Shown piece by piece: positions 6,818 to 12,738 of a stretch of 12,738 nt of DNA (position 1 is its first letter; the number at the start of each line of letters is the position of its first letter). Source of the stretch: Candidatus Equimonas enterica (lineage in GTDB: Bacteria; Bacteroidota; Bacteroidia; Bacteroidales; Bacteroidaceae); contig JAGHRU010000071.1 in assembly GCA_018066225.1 (NCBI GenBank), forward strand, positions 1-12,738, given 5' to 3'. The notes under the pieces were generated by a model, which was not told the DNA's origin, made no database searches, and saw nothing but the letters and a program-made list of their open reading frames with translations. A program made the translations under genes and the position numbers.

Positions 6818-8089
6818 ATGTTATACTATCTCTTCCGTTTCCTCGAACAGTTTGGCATCCCGGGCTCGCGGATGTGGTCCTATATCTCCTTTCGCGCGCT
6901 CTTGGCGCTGATGCTGGGGCTTATCATCAGCATGTGGTTTGGCGAATACTTCATCAAGTGGATGAAGCGACACCAAGCCAAGGTAGAGGAGAAGAAGTTT
7001 GACGCCAGCATAGATGCGGTGGCTGCCAAGCGCTCTTTCGTGCCCTCTATGGGCGGCATCGTCATCATCACAGCCGTAGTGGTGCCTTGTCTGCTCTTCG
7101 GCCGCTTGCGCAACATCTATATGCTGTTGATGCTCCTCACTACGGTGTGGTTTGGTCTGACGGGCTTCCTCGACGACTTCCTTAAAATCAAAAAGAGCAA
7201 GAACGGCCTTGCGCCGCGCTGGAAACTGCTCTCGCAGTTGTCGCTCGGCCTCGTGGTGGGCTTGACGCTCTACCTTAGCCCTGACGCTGTCATCCGCGAA
7301 AACGTGGAGCAGCAGCGTGTGGGTGACCGCACGGAAATCGTGCACAAGAGCGACCCTGTCAAGAGCACGGTGACCACTATCCCTTTTGTCAAGAACAACA
7401 ACTTGGACTACGCTTCTCTTGCCGCGTGGGCTGGGCCTTACAAGCAGGCCATCGGCTGGGGCATCTTTGTGCTTGTCACCGTCTTCTTCATCATGTTTGT
7501 CAGCAACGGTGCCAATCTCAATGACGGCATGGACGGCATGGCGGCAGGCAACAGTGCCGTCATCTGTATCGCGCTCGGCATATTGGCGTATGTGTCGAGC
7601 CACATAGAATACGCCGCGTATTTCAACATTATGTACGTCCCGGGGTCGCAGGAACTGGTCATCTTCATCTCGGCCTTGATAGGCGCATTGCTTGGCTTCT
7701 TGTGGTACAATAGTGACCCGGCGCAGGTCTTTATGGGCGACACCGGCAGTCTTGCCATCGGCGGTGCTATCGCGGTGCTGGCCATGATTATCCACAAGGA
7801 GTTGCTCTTGTTCCTGCTCTGCGGCGTATTCCTCGTAGAACTCGCCAGCAGTGCCTTGCAGACGCGATACAGCGCGTGGGGTACGAAGCACGGGCGCAAG
7901 CAGCGTCTCTTCAAGCGTGCCCCTATCCACGATGCGTTTCGTGAGAAATACGACTTCCAGGAGGGTATCCACTATGTCTTCCGTCATCGCCTCTCGGGGC
8001 GCTGGGCCGACCAGAAGGTGACGGTGCGCTTCTGGATTACCTCTATACTGCTGGCGGCAGCCACAATTATAACCCTTAAAATCAGATAG
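6818..8089 (+). CDS. mraY: Phospho-N-acetylmuramoyl-pentapeptide-transferase MraY
   Basis: MraY is the integral membrane enzyme that transfers phospho-MurNAc-pentapeptide from UDP to undecaprenyl phosphate, making lipid I. The 423-residue polytopic product has the family motifs: PSMGG (76-80), GFLDDFLKIKK (116-126; the Asp pair 119-120), NLNDGMDGMAAG (233-244; Asp236 and Asp239), FMGDTGSLAIGG (305-316; Asp308), and a C-terminal KRAPIHDAF (366-374) before KVTVRFWI (400-407). Two oddities stand out. The protein is about 60 residues longer than the 360-residue E. coli enzyme, with extra sequence around 155-205 and in the loop around 374-398. The usual triple-His motif (PIHHH) reads PIHDA, keeping only the first His (371). 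Both may be normal for Bacteroidales; I cannot check. The ATG at 6818 follows an A-rich leader. The stop is 7 bp before murD. Confidence 0.95.
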   Translation: MLYYLFRFLEQFGIPGSRMWSYISFRALLALMLGLIISMWFGEYFIKWMKRHQAKVEEKKFDASIDAVAAKRSFVPSMGGIVIITAVVVPCLLFGRLRNIYMLLMLLTTVWFGLTGFLDDFLKIKKSKNGLAPRWKLLSQLSLGLVVGLTLYLSPDAVIRENVEQQRVGDRTEIVHKSDPVKSTVTTIPFVKNNNLDYASLAAWAGPYKQAIGWGIFVLVTVFFIMFVSNGANLNDGMDGMAAGNSAVICIALGILAYVSSHIEYAAYFNIMYVPGSQELVIFISALIGALLGFLWYNSDPAQVFMGDTGSLAIGGAIAVLAMIIHKELLLFLLCGVFLVELASSALQTRYSAWGTKHGRKQRLFKRAPIHDAFREKYDFQEGIHYVFRHRLSGRWADQKVTVRFWITSILLAAATIITLKIR

Positions 8090-8096
8090 CAGCGAT

Positions 8097-9386
8097 ATGA
8101 AAATGGTAATCTTGGGTGCAGGAGAGAGCGGCGTAGGTGCTGCCATCTTGGCCCAGACCAAAGGCTACACGGTGTTTGTGTCCGACATGGGACGCATCAA
8201 GGACAATTACAAGGCGATGCTCGATGAGCACGGCATACGCTGGGAGGAAGGCCAGCATACGGCATCCGAAATCCTCGATGCCGACGAAGTGGTCAAGAGT
8301 CCCGGTATTCCCGACACGGCACCTATGGTGCGCAGTCTGCGTGAGCAGGGTACGCCGATATTGAGCGAGATAGAGTTTGCAGGCCGCTATACCAAGGCGC
8401 GCACGATATGCGTTACGGGCAGCAACGGTAAGACGACCACCACGAGCCTCATCTACTACATTCTCGAAAAGGCTGGCTACGATGTGGGCTTGGCTGGCAA
8501 CATCGGCAAATCCTTCGCTTTGCAGGTGGCTACTGCCGATAGGGCGTGGTATGTCATCGAGTTGTCTTCGTTCCAGCTCGATGGCATGTACGACTTCCGT
8601 GCCGACATCGCCGTGCTGCTCAACATCACGCCCGATCACTTGGACCGCTACGACTATTGTATGCAGCGCTATGTAGATTCCAAGATGCGCATTGTGCAAA
8701 ATCAGCGTCCCGAGGACTACTTCATCTATTGGCAGGGTGACGACTATGCAGCCTGCGAGTTGGCGCTGCGTCTCTCGGGCGAGAAGACGCCGACGGCAGT
8801 GACCCCCATTGCTTTTGCCGACGACAGCCCGCTGCCAGTGGCGCGTGAGGCCCTCTCCATCCCCGGCCTTCACAATGTCCGCAACTGCCTGGCTGCTTAT
8901 CATGCAGCGCGTGCGGCAGGTGTCGGCGAGGAGGTCATCGCTGCGTGCTTACAGTCCTTCCCCGGCGTCGCTCACCGTCTCGAGCGCGTGACGACGAAGA
9001 GCGGTGTGCATTTCGTCAATGACTCCAAGGCGACGAATGTCGATGCCTGCTATGTGGCGCTGCAAGCCATGACGACGCCCACCGTCCTCATCGTCGGCGG
9101 CACCGACAAGGGTAACGATTACAGCGTCCTGCTGCCGCTCATTCAAGAGAAATGTCGTGCCCTCGTCTATCTCGGGGCTGACAATGCCAAACTCCATGCC
9201 GCCTTCGACGACTTGGGGCTGCCCGTGGCCGACACCCACGCTATGGCCGACTGTGTGGCGGCGTGTGTCCGCTTGGCCAAGGCTGGCGACACGGTGTTGC
9301 TCTCGCCTTGCTGTGCGTCGTTCGACCTCTTCTGCGGCATGGCCGACAGAGGCAATCAGTTTAAGGCCTGTGTAGCCGCACTCTAA
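8097..9386 (+). CDS. murD: UDP-N-acetylmuramoylalanine--D-glutamate ligase MurD
   Basis: MurD is the cytoplasmic ligase that adds D-glutamate to UDP-MurNAc-L-Ala, the step before MurE. The 429 residues show GAGESGVGAA (7-16, UDP-binding domain), KSPGIP (67-72), the ATP loop CVTGSNGKTTTT (105-116, Lys112), ELSSFQL (155-161), NITPDHLDRY (176-185), a probable carbamylated lysine at 196 (DSKMRI), PHN/HR-type residues PGLHNVRN and AHRLE (292-296), NDSKATN (308-314), GGTDKGNDY (334-342) and LLSPCCASFDLF (401-412). All parts of a normal, complete MurD are present. The last ATP-site block has Cys-Cys where Ala-Cys is commoner. The start is 7 bp after the mraY stop; a second in-frame ATG two codons later (8103) is possible and would change little. 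A pyrimidine-only tract follows the stop. Confidence 0.96.
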   Translation: MKMVILGAGESGVGAAILAQTKGYTVFVSDMGRIKDNYKAMLDEHGIRWEEGQHTASEILDADEVVKSPGIPDTAPMVRSLREQGTPILSEIEFAGRYTKARTICVTGSNGKTTTTSLIYYILEKAGYDVGLAGNIGKSFALQVATADRAWYVIELSSFQLDGMYDFRADIAVLLNITPDHLDRYDYCMQRYVDSKMRIVQNQRPEDYFIYWQGDDYAACELALRLSGEKTPTAVTPIAFADDSPLPVAREALSIPGLHNVRNCLAAYHAARAAGVGEEVIAACLQSFPGVAHRLERVTTKSGVHFVNDSKATNVDACYVALQAMTTPTVLIVGGTDKGNDYSVLLPLIQEKCRALVYLGADNAKLHAAFDDLGLPVADTHAMADCVAACVRLAKAGDTVLLSPCCASFDLFCGMADRGNQFKACVAAL

Positions 9387-9406
9387 TCCCTCCCCTCCCT
9401 CCCCTC
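9387..9406 (-). other. Four-run C/G tract, potential G-quadruplex on the minus strand
   Basis: Directly after the murD stop the plus strand has four C-runs of 3, 4, 3 and 4 (9388-9390, 9392-9395, 9397-9399, 9401-9404), each separated by a single T. The minus strand therefore has four G-runs with one-base loops, the pattern of a very stable parallel G-quadruplex. The minus strand is the template for the operon, so a fold here could slow RNA polymerase before ftsW. The mRNA itself carries the C-runs and cannot form the quadruplex. The tract also fills most of the 36-bp murD-ftsW gap with sequence that resembles an anti-Shine-Dalgarno rather than a ribosome site. Confidence 0.6.
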
Positions 9407-9422
9407 AACGCTTCCTACTCCT

Positions 9423-10715
9423 ATGGCTCGCGATACTTCTCCGAGACGCCTCTTCGAAGGTGACCTCACCGTCTGGATTGTCTATTTCATCCTCTGCGCC
9501 ATCAGCCTCGTCGAGGTGTATAGTGCAGCCTCCTCGCTGACTTACGGGCACGACTCCTTCTTGGGGCCGCTCATCAAGCAGTTGTGCTTCGTCTTGGGCG
9601 GAACGCTGGTGGTCATCTTCACGCAGCATGTGCCGCCGCGCTATTTCCGTGTCTTGGGCTTGGTGGGGTGGATGGTCTCCATCGTGCTCCTGCTCGTCAC
9701 GCTCGTCAGCGGCCACAATGCCAATGGCGCAGCGCGTTGGCTCAGTCTCTTCGGTTTCCAGATACAGCCCAGTGAGGTAGCCAAAGGCATGACCATCCTG
9801 CTGGTGTCTATCATACTGACCTATTCCGCGCGTGTCAAGGACGGCGACAAAATGGCTTTCTGGAGCATCTTTTGCACAGGCGGTCTCACTTGTCTGCTCA
9901 TCGTGTCGGAGAACCTCTCTACGGCGGTCATCCTCTTTCTCACCATCGCGCTGCTGATGTATATCAGCGGTCTCAACCGCAAGTATTTGACGCGTCTGTT
10001 CTTGGCGATAGGCATCGTTGGTGCCTTGGGATTCTTGGCACTCAAAAGCCTGCCCGCTGATGAGTCGGCAGACATCTACAAAGTGGGTGCCTTCCACCGC
10101 GCCTTGACGTGGCGCAACCGCGTTGCTGGTGATGAGGCGCCACGCCCGCAAGACCCGCATGAGTTCGTCATCACCGACAAAAACCGTCAGGAGGTCAATG
10201 CCCTCATTGCCGTGTCCTCCACGACGGGCATCGGCAAAATGCCGGGCAACAGCGTGCAGCGCGACTTCCTCTCGCAGCCTTACAGCGACTTCATCTTTGC
10301 CATCATCGCCGAGGAAATGGGGCTTTGGGGTACTTTCCTTGTGGCATTTCTCTATGCCATCTTGCTCTTTCGAGCGGGACGCATCGCCTCGGGCTGCAAC
10401 AAGAACTTCCCTGCCTTTGCCGTCTTGGGGCTCACGCTGATGATGGTGTTGCAGGCGTGTGTCAATATGGCGGTGGCCGTCGGTTTGTTCCCTGTCACGG
10501 GGCAGACGCTGCCCATCATCTCTCGCGGTGGTAGTTCGCTGCTGATTACCTGCTTGTATTTCGGCATCATTCTCTCTGTGAGCCGCGACCAGAAGCAGCA
10601 AAAGAAGACCTCGTCGGCGACGCCCAAAGCCGTCTCTGCTGCGCCTGCGCGCTCGGCAGAGCCCGAGTTGCAGGTGGCCGAGATGGTGACGCCTGCCGCT
10701 ACGACGGAAGACTAA
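9423..10715 (+). CDS. ftsW: FtsW, SEDS-family septal peptidoglycan glycosyltransferase
   Basis: FtsW is the SEDS-family membrane enzyme that polymerises lipid II at the division site, working with the class B penicillin-binding protein encoded upstream. The 430-residue polytopic protein has a short cytoplasmic start, about ten hydrophobic segments, GAARWLSLFGFQIQPSEVAK (102-121), SENLSTAVI (162-170, where many FtsW and RodA proteins have a PDLGTA-like block), the catalytic-type Asp289 in YSDFIFAIIAEE (287-298), and FPVTGQTLPIISRGGSS (356-372). The Arg in ISRGGSS replaces the Tyr of the E. coli sequence. After residue 390 comes an Ala/Pro/Thr-rich cytoplasmic tail of about 40 residues. FtsW is preferred to RodA because of position in the dcw cluster. 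It is the last gene of the operon: a strong stem-loop follows 20 bp after the stop, and murG does not. Confidence 0.93.
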   Translation: MARDTSPRRLFEGDLTVWIVYFILCAISLVEVYSAASSLTYGHDSFLGPLIKQLCFVLGGTLVVIFTQHVPPRYFRVLGLVGWMVSIVLLLVTLVSGHNANGAARWLSLFGFQIQPSEVAKGMTILLVSIILTYSARVKDGDKMAFWSIFCTGGLTCLLIVSENLSTAVILFLTIALLMYISGLNRKYLTRLFLAIGIVGALGFLALKSLPADESADIYKVGAFHRALTWRNRVAGDEAPRPQDPHEFVITDKNRQEVNALIAVSSTTGIGKMPGNSVQRDFLSQPYSDFIFAIIAEEMGLWGTFLVAFLYAILLFRAGRIASGCNKNFPAFAVLGLTLMMVLQACVNMAVAVGLFPVTGQTLPIISRGGSSLLITCLYFGIILSVSRDQKQQKKTSSATPKAVSAAPARSAEPELQVAEMVTPAATTED

Positions 10716-10734
10716 TTGAGGGTACATAAACAGA

Positions 10735-10776
10735 CAGCACGGCACTTGGTTTTTCGCCAAGTGCCGTGCTGCTTTT
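10735..10776 (+). terminator. Intrinsic terminator of the dcw operon, possibly bidirectional
   Basis: CAGCACGGCACTTGG (10735-10749) and CCAAGTGCCGTGCTG (10757-10771) form a perfect 15-bp stem with a 7-nt loop (TTTTTCG), followed by CTTTT on the plus strand. It starts 20 bp after the ftsW stop. Read from the other side, the stem is followed by TCTGTTT, so it may also end the opposing two-gene transcript. The T-run is short, but the stem is long and GC-rich. Confidence 0.85.
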
Positions 10777-10783
10777 GCGGTCT

Positions 10784-10853
10784 GGGCAGACCGTGAAAAC
10801 GATTCGGGCAGACCGTTTTCCCCGTCTGCCCAGATAGTTTCGCCTATCTGCCC
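10784..10853. repeat. Second 22-bp-period GGGCAG/CTGCCC set with an inverted centre
   Basis: GGGCAG starts at 10784 and 10806 (step 22) and its complement CTGCCC at 10826 and 10848 (step 22), so two direct units face two inverted ones. Both forward units continue as GGGCAGACCG and then diverge. The arrangement makes a perfect 11-bp inverted repeat, TCTGGGCAGAC (10781-10791) with GTCTGCCCAGA (10824-10834), and a competing inner stem, GGGCAGAC (10806-10813) with GTCTGCCC (10824-10831). The last unit lies inside the 3' end of the S41 protease gene and encodes its final residues. The hexamer and period match those at 969-1106. Confidence 0.7.
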
Positions 10854-11890
10854 GGAGGCGTTTTGCCCCCTGCGGCTTGTGCTTTCAGGTACGCTACGGC
10901 TGCCTCGATGATGGTGTCGGTGCTGCGCTGATAGTCGGCCGATGTGATATCGACCTTGATGTCGGGCTCGATGCCAAACTCCGTGTGCTGCATATTGACG
11001 TCATACATCGGACAGGCCGAAAACCGCAGGGCGTAGCCGCACGGGAGTTCCGACGAGAACGGCATGCCGCTGCCGCCACCTGTGCGGTCGCCGATGAGTG
11101 TCACGCCGTCGAGCGCGTGCATCATCATGACGAAGGTGTTGGCGGCAGAGTAGGTGTGGCGGTTGGTGAGCACCACGATGGGTTTCTGCCAGCGCAGGCC
11201 ACCAGCGGGGTGCACCGTCATGGGCTCGGGCTGCGAGAAGTCGCTGTGTCCCTTCCCCGTCTTATGGCACATGTAGCCCAGCGTCTGCGTTTCATTGACA
11301 AACATGGCGCAGAGCGCGGTGGCCGCCGTCAGCTTGCCGCCGCCGTTGTGGCGCACATCGATGATGAGGCCGTCGCAAGTCGAGAGGTAGTCGGTGACGT
11401 AGTGGATGTTGCCGTCGCCCACTTCGTTCTCAAAGGAAGGGCAGCGGATGTAGCCGATGTTGTCGCCCAGGACGCGGTAGGAGAGCGTGCCCGAGACGCG
11501 GTAGTCCTCGTTGCGCCCCAGATATTTGCGGATGAGCGTGTCGGCGTAGTTGGCTGGGTAGTCGTCATACCATCGGGCGTAGCGTGCCACGTCGTGGCCG
11601 GCGTAGAGATTGACGTGCCCGTCGCGCAGTTCGGACAGCATACGCCCCATCACTTCGAAGCGGGCCTCGTCGGGCATCGCGTCGCTGACCTGTGGCGCAT
11701 AGCGGTCGTGCACTTCATTCCAGTCCAGGCCGTAGGCTTCGGCCTTGTAGTCGAAGAAACAGTAGTGCTCGTCGATGATGTGCCAGAGCGCCTCGAAGTT
11801 GCCTTCGGCGGTGTCGGGAAACTGCTCCTCTGTCACGCAGGCCGAGCAGCAGAGTGCCGTGATTAGGAGTAGGGTGTGGCGTATCTTCAT
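10844..11890 (-). CDS. S41-family (tricorn/C-terminal-processing-like) serine protease, probable lipoprotein
   Basis: The 348-residue product begins MKIRHTLLLITALCCSAC, a lipoprotein signal with the modified Cys at 18, so it is likely anchored in a membrane facing the periplasm or cell surface. The S41 fold is shown by LRDGHVNL (88-95), YRVLGDNIGYIRCPSF (138-153), DGLIIDVRHNGGG (173-185), a nucleophile motif TNRHTYSAANTF (242-253, Ser248), GDRTGGGSGMP (267-277) and FGIEPDIKVD (305-314). The Lys of the CtpA-type Ser/Lys dyad is absent from the GDRTGGGSG block, while DGH supplies a His (92), so the tricorn-like catalytic arrangement is more likely; this is inferred. No PDZ domain is evident. 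Substrate unknown. The open frame continues upstream to 12700, but that extension only shadows the neighbouring gene; the start at 11890 gives the signal peptide and a 4-bp ATGA overlap with the gene before it, implying coupled translation. Confidence 0.88.
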   Translation of the reverse strand: MKIRHTLLLITALCCSACVTEEQFPDTAEGNFEALWHIIDEHYCFFDYKAEAYGLDWNEVHDRYAPQVSDAMPDEARFEVMGRMLSELRDGHVNLYAGHDVARYARWYDDYPANYADTLIRKYLGRNEDYRVSGTLSYRVLGDNIGYIRCPSFENEVGDGNIHYVTDYLSTCDGLIIDVRHNGGGKLTAATALCAMFVNETQTLGYMCHKTGKGHSDFSQPEPMTVHPAGGLRWQKPIVVLTNRHTYSAANTFVMMMHALDGVTLIGDRTGGGSGMPFSSELPCGYALRFSACPMYDVNMQHTEFGIEPDIKVDITSADYQRSTDTIIEAAVAYLKAQAAGGKTPPGR

Positions 11891-12690
11891 GGCAATAGTT
11901 GTAGTGTGCGGGTGAAACCTATGAGCAGTTCGTTGCGCCAGCAGTGGCGTTTCAGGCCGTAGATGTTGCTCTGACGGACATCGCCCTGATAGCCGATGAC
12001 GAGGCGTGCGCGGCGAATGGGTATGGAGAGCGTCGCCATCAGCCGCGCCGTCGGCGCGTTGCACGGCGTAGTGACACGGCAGATGCCGTCGCGGTGGTTG
12101 AGCGAGAACATCTCGTAGTAGGACGCGCCGTAGTGCGGCGCAAAGGTCAGCCCTACTACGGGGACGTCGGCCAGCAGCCGCGCGTGCCAAGTGCGCTGTC
12201 CCACGCGAAAGGCATAGTCCGCAGCCAGTGAGGCAGCGAGGTCTGCGCCTACGCGACCTTGGGCAGGATTGTTGCCGCCACGGCTGCGATAGGTGCCGCC
12301 TGCGCTGATTTCGCAAAGCCCACCCGCCGAGAGCCGCAGCCCCGGTGCGGGTTGCCAATGGTAGCGTAGGCCGCCGCCCGCCGTCAGTGTACCGTCCCAC
12401 ATCTCGCTGTTGTCGGCTGCGGGATGTGCCAGCGTGCCGTTGATGTCGTAGCGGCCGATGACGGTCAGACGCCCTTTGCCGAAATGCGCAGCGCGCTCTG
12501 TCAGCAGCGTGTATGACAGCGTCGTGCCACAGTAGTTGAGCGGCGAGAGATAGGTGTCGAGGATGTTGGCACCACCGATGCCAAAGAGCGAGGTGCGCTC
12601 CACACCTACGGGGATTGCCGACTGCCCACTTACGCGTTGCGGCACGAGGCAGAGGATGAGAAGAAGTATAAGGGGGCGTGTGTGCTTCAT
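11887..12690 (-). CDS. Exported beta-rich protein, probable DUF3316 family
   Basis: The 267-residue product starts with a signal peptide (MKHTRPLILLLILCLV, likely cut near VSG-Q at about residue 22). The mature protein has many short alternating hydrophobic/polar stretches, compatible with a beta-barrel or beta-sandwich. The phrase LFGIGGANILDTYLSPLNYCGTT sliced around residues 35-57 (DTYLSPL-x-Y-x-G) and the ending with RNELLIGFTRTL recall DUF3316 proteins of Bacteroidales, whose function is unknown; this is from memory and unverified. It is the first gene of a two-gene unit with the S41 protease, whose start overlaps this stop by 4 bp. Its own promoter lies immediately upstream. A membrane or outer-membrane location is inferred from the signal peptide and strand pattern only. 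Confidence 0.75.
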   Translation of the reverse strand: MKHTRPLILLLILCLVPQRVSGQSAIPVGVERTSLFGIGGANILDTYLSPLNYCGTTLSYTLLTERAAHFGKGRLTVIGRYDINGTLAHPAADNSEMWDGTLTAGGGLRYHWQPAPGLRLSAGGLCEISAGGTYRSRGGNNPAQGRVGADLAASLAADYAFRVGQRTWHARLLADVPVVGLTFAPHYGASYYEMFSLNHRDGICRVTTPCNAPTARLMATLSIPIRRARLVIGYQGDVRQSNIYGLKRHCWRNELLIGFTRTLQLLP

Positions 12691-12697
12691 GACGCTG

Positions 12698-12728
12698 CAA
12701 ATGTAGGACTTTTTGCCGAAATGGCCAA
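12698..12728 (-). promoter_or_regulatory. Bacteroidetes-type promoter of the exported protein / S41 protease unit
   Basis: On the minus strand TTGG (12728-12725) is followed by 19 bases and then TACATTTG (12705-12698), a full TAnnTTTG -7 match with a correct spacer. The ATG of the first gene is at 12690-12688, only 7 bp past the -7 element. Transcription should begin near 12692-12694, which leaves a leader of just a few nucleotides. Confidence 0.75.
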
Positions 12729-12738
12729 GATGATAACC

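Noticed and set aside
6821..10760. Long minus-strand frames opposite mraY (446 aa) and ftsW (451 aa)
   Set aside because: Both mirror well-supported plus-strand genes. Long antisense frames are common in codon-biased GC-rich genes, and neither shows a family motif.
10781..10834. Second intrinsic terminator for the dcw operon
   Set aside because: The 11-bp inverted repeat is real, but it has a 32-nt loop and no T-run on the plus strand. The stem at 10735-10771 is a far better terminator, and the GGGCAG repeats explain this one.
11891..12700. Upstream extension of the S41 protease frame to 618 aa
   Set aside because: The extra 270 residues are Arg/His/Pro-rich shadow sequence over the exported-protein gene; the true start at 11890 supplies a lipoprotein signal peptide and an ATGA overlap.

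Overview
The window is Bacteroidota DNA, most likely from a Bacteroidales member related to Prevotellaceae. This rests on four things: sigma-ABfr-type promoters (TTTG/TTG, about 20 bp, TAnnTTTG), A/T-rich leaders without Shine-Dalgarno sequences, an FtsL of the Bacteroidetes type, and secreted proteins of Bacteroidetes families. The DNA looks fairly GC-rich for that group. I did not assign a genus.

Layout. (1) Positions 1-662, minus strand: the 5' part of a gene for a secreted protein, running off the left edge, with a clear promoter at 713-744. (2) Positions 663-1361: a 699-bp intergenic region. It holds a degenerate array with a strict 22-bp period (about 969-1106), promoter-like elements reading right (1255-1298) and a perfect 14-bp palindrome (1318-1331) just downstream of the expected transcription start. 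(3) Positions 1362-10715, plus strand: a compact division and cell wall (dcw) operon in the order rsmH, ftsL-like, ftsI-type transpeptidase with a PASTA domain, murE, mraY, murD, ftsW. It closes with a strong stem-loop terminator at 10735-10776. (4) Positions 10784-10853: a second set of 22-bp-spaced GGGCAG/CTGCCC units, partly inverted, running into the 3' end of the next gene. (5) Positions 10844-12690, minus strand: a two-gene unit made of a probable DUF3316-family exported protein followed, with an ATGA overlap, by a lipoprotein S41-family protease. Its promoter lies so close to the start codon that the mRNA should be almost leaderless.

How the genes work together. MurE and MurD add amino acids to the UDP-MurNAc peptide. 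The DNPR motif in MurE points to meso-diaminopimelate. MraY transfers the product to the lipid carrier (lipid I). FtsW polymerises lipid II at the septum and the FtsI-type protein cross-links the strands, with FtsL as a scaffold. RsmH methylates 16S rRNA and is a usual dcw member. The usual flanks are absent here: no mraZ precedes rsmH, and a terminator plus an opposing gene pair follow ftsW where murG, murC, ftsQ, ftsA and ftsZ commonly lie.

The coding content is mostly orthodox. The least explained signals are the two 22-bp-period arrays flanking the operon, the lac-operator-like palindrome in the rsmH leader, and a four-run C-tract between murD and ftsW whose opposite strand fits a one-nucleotide-loop G-quadruplex.
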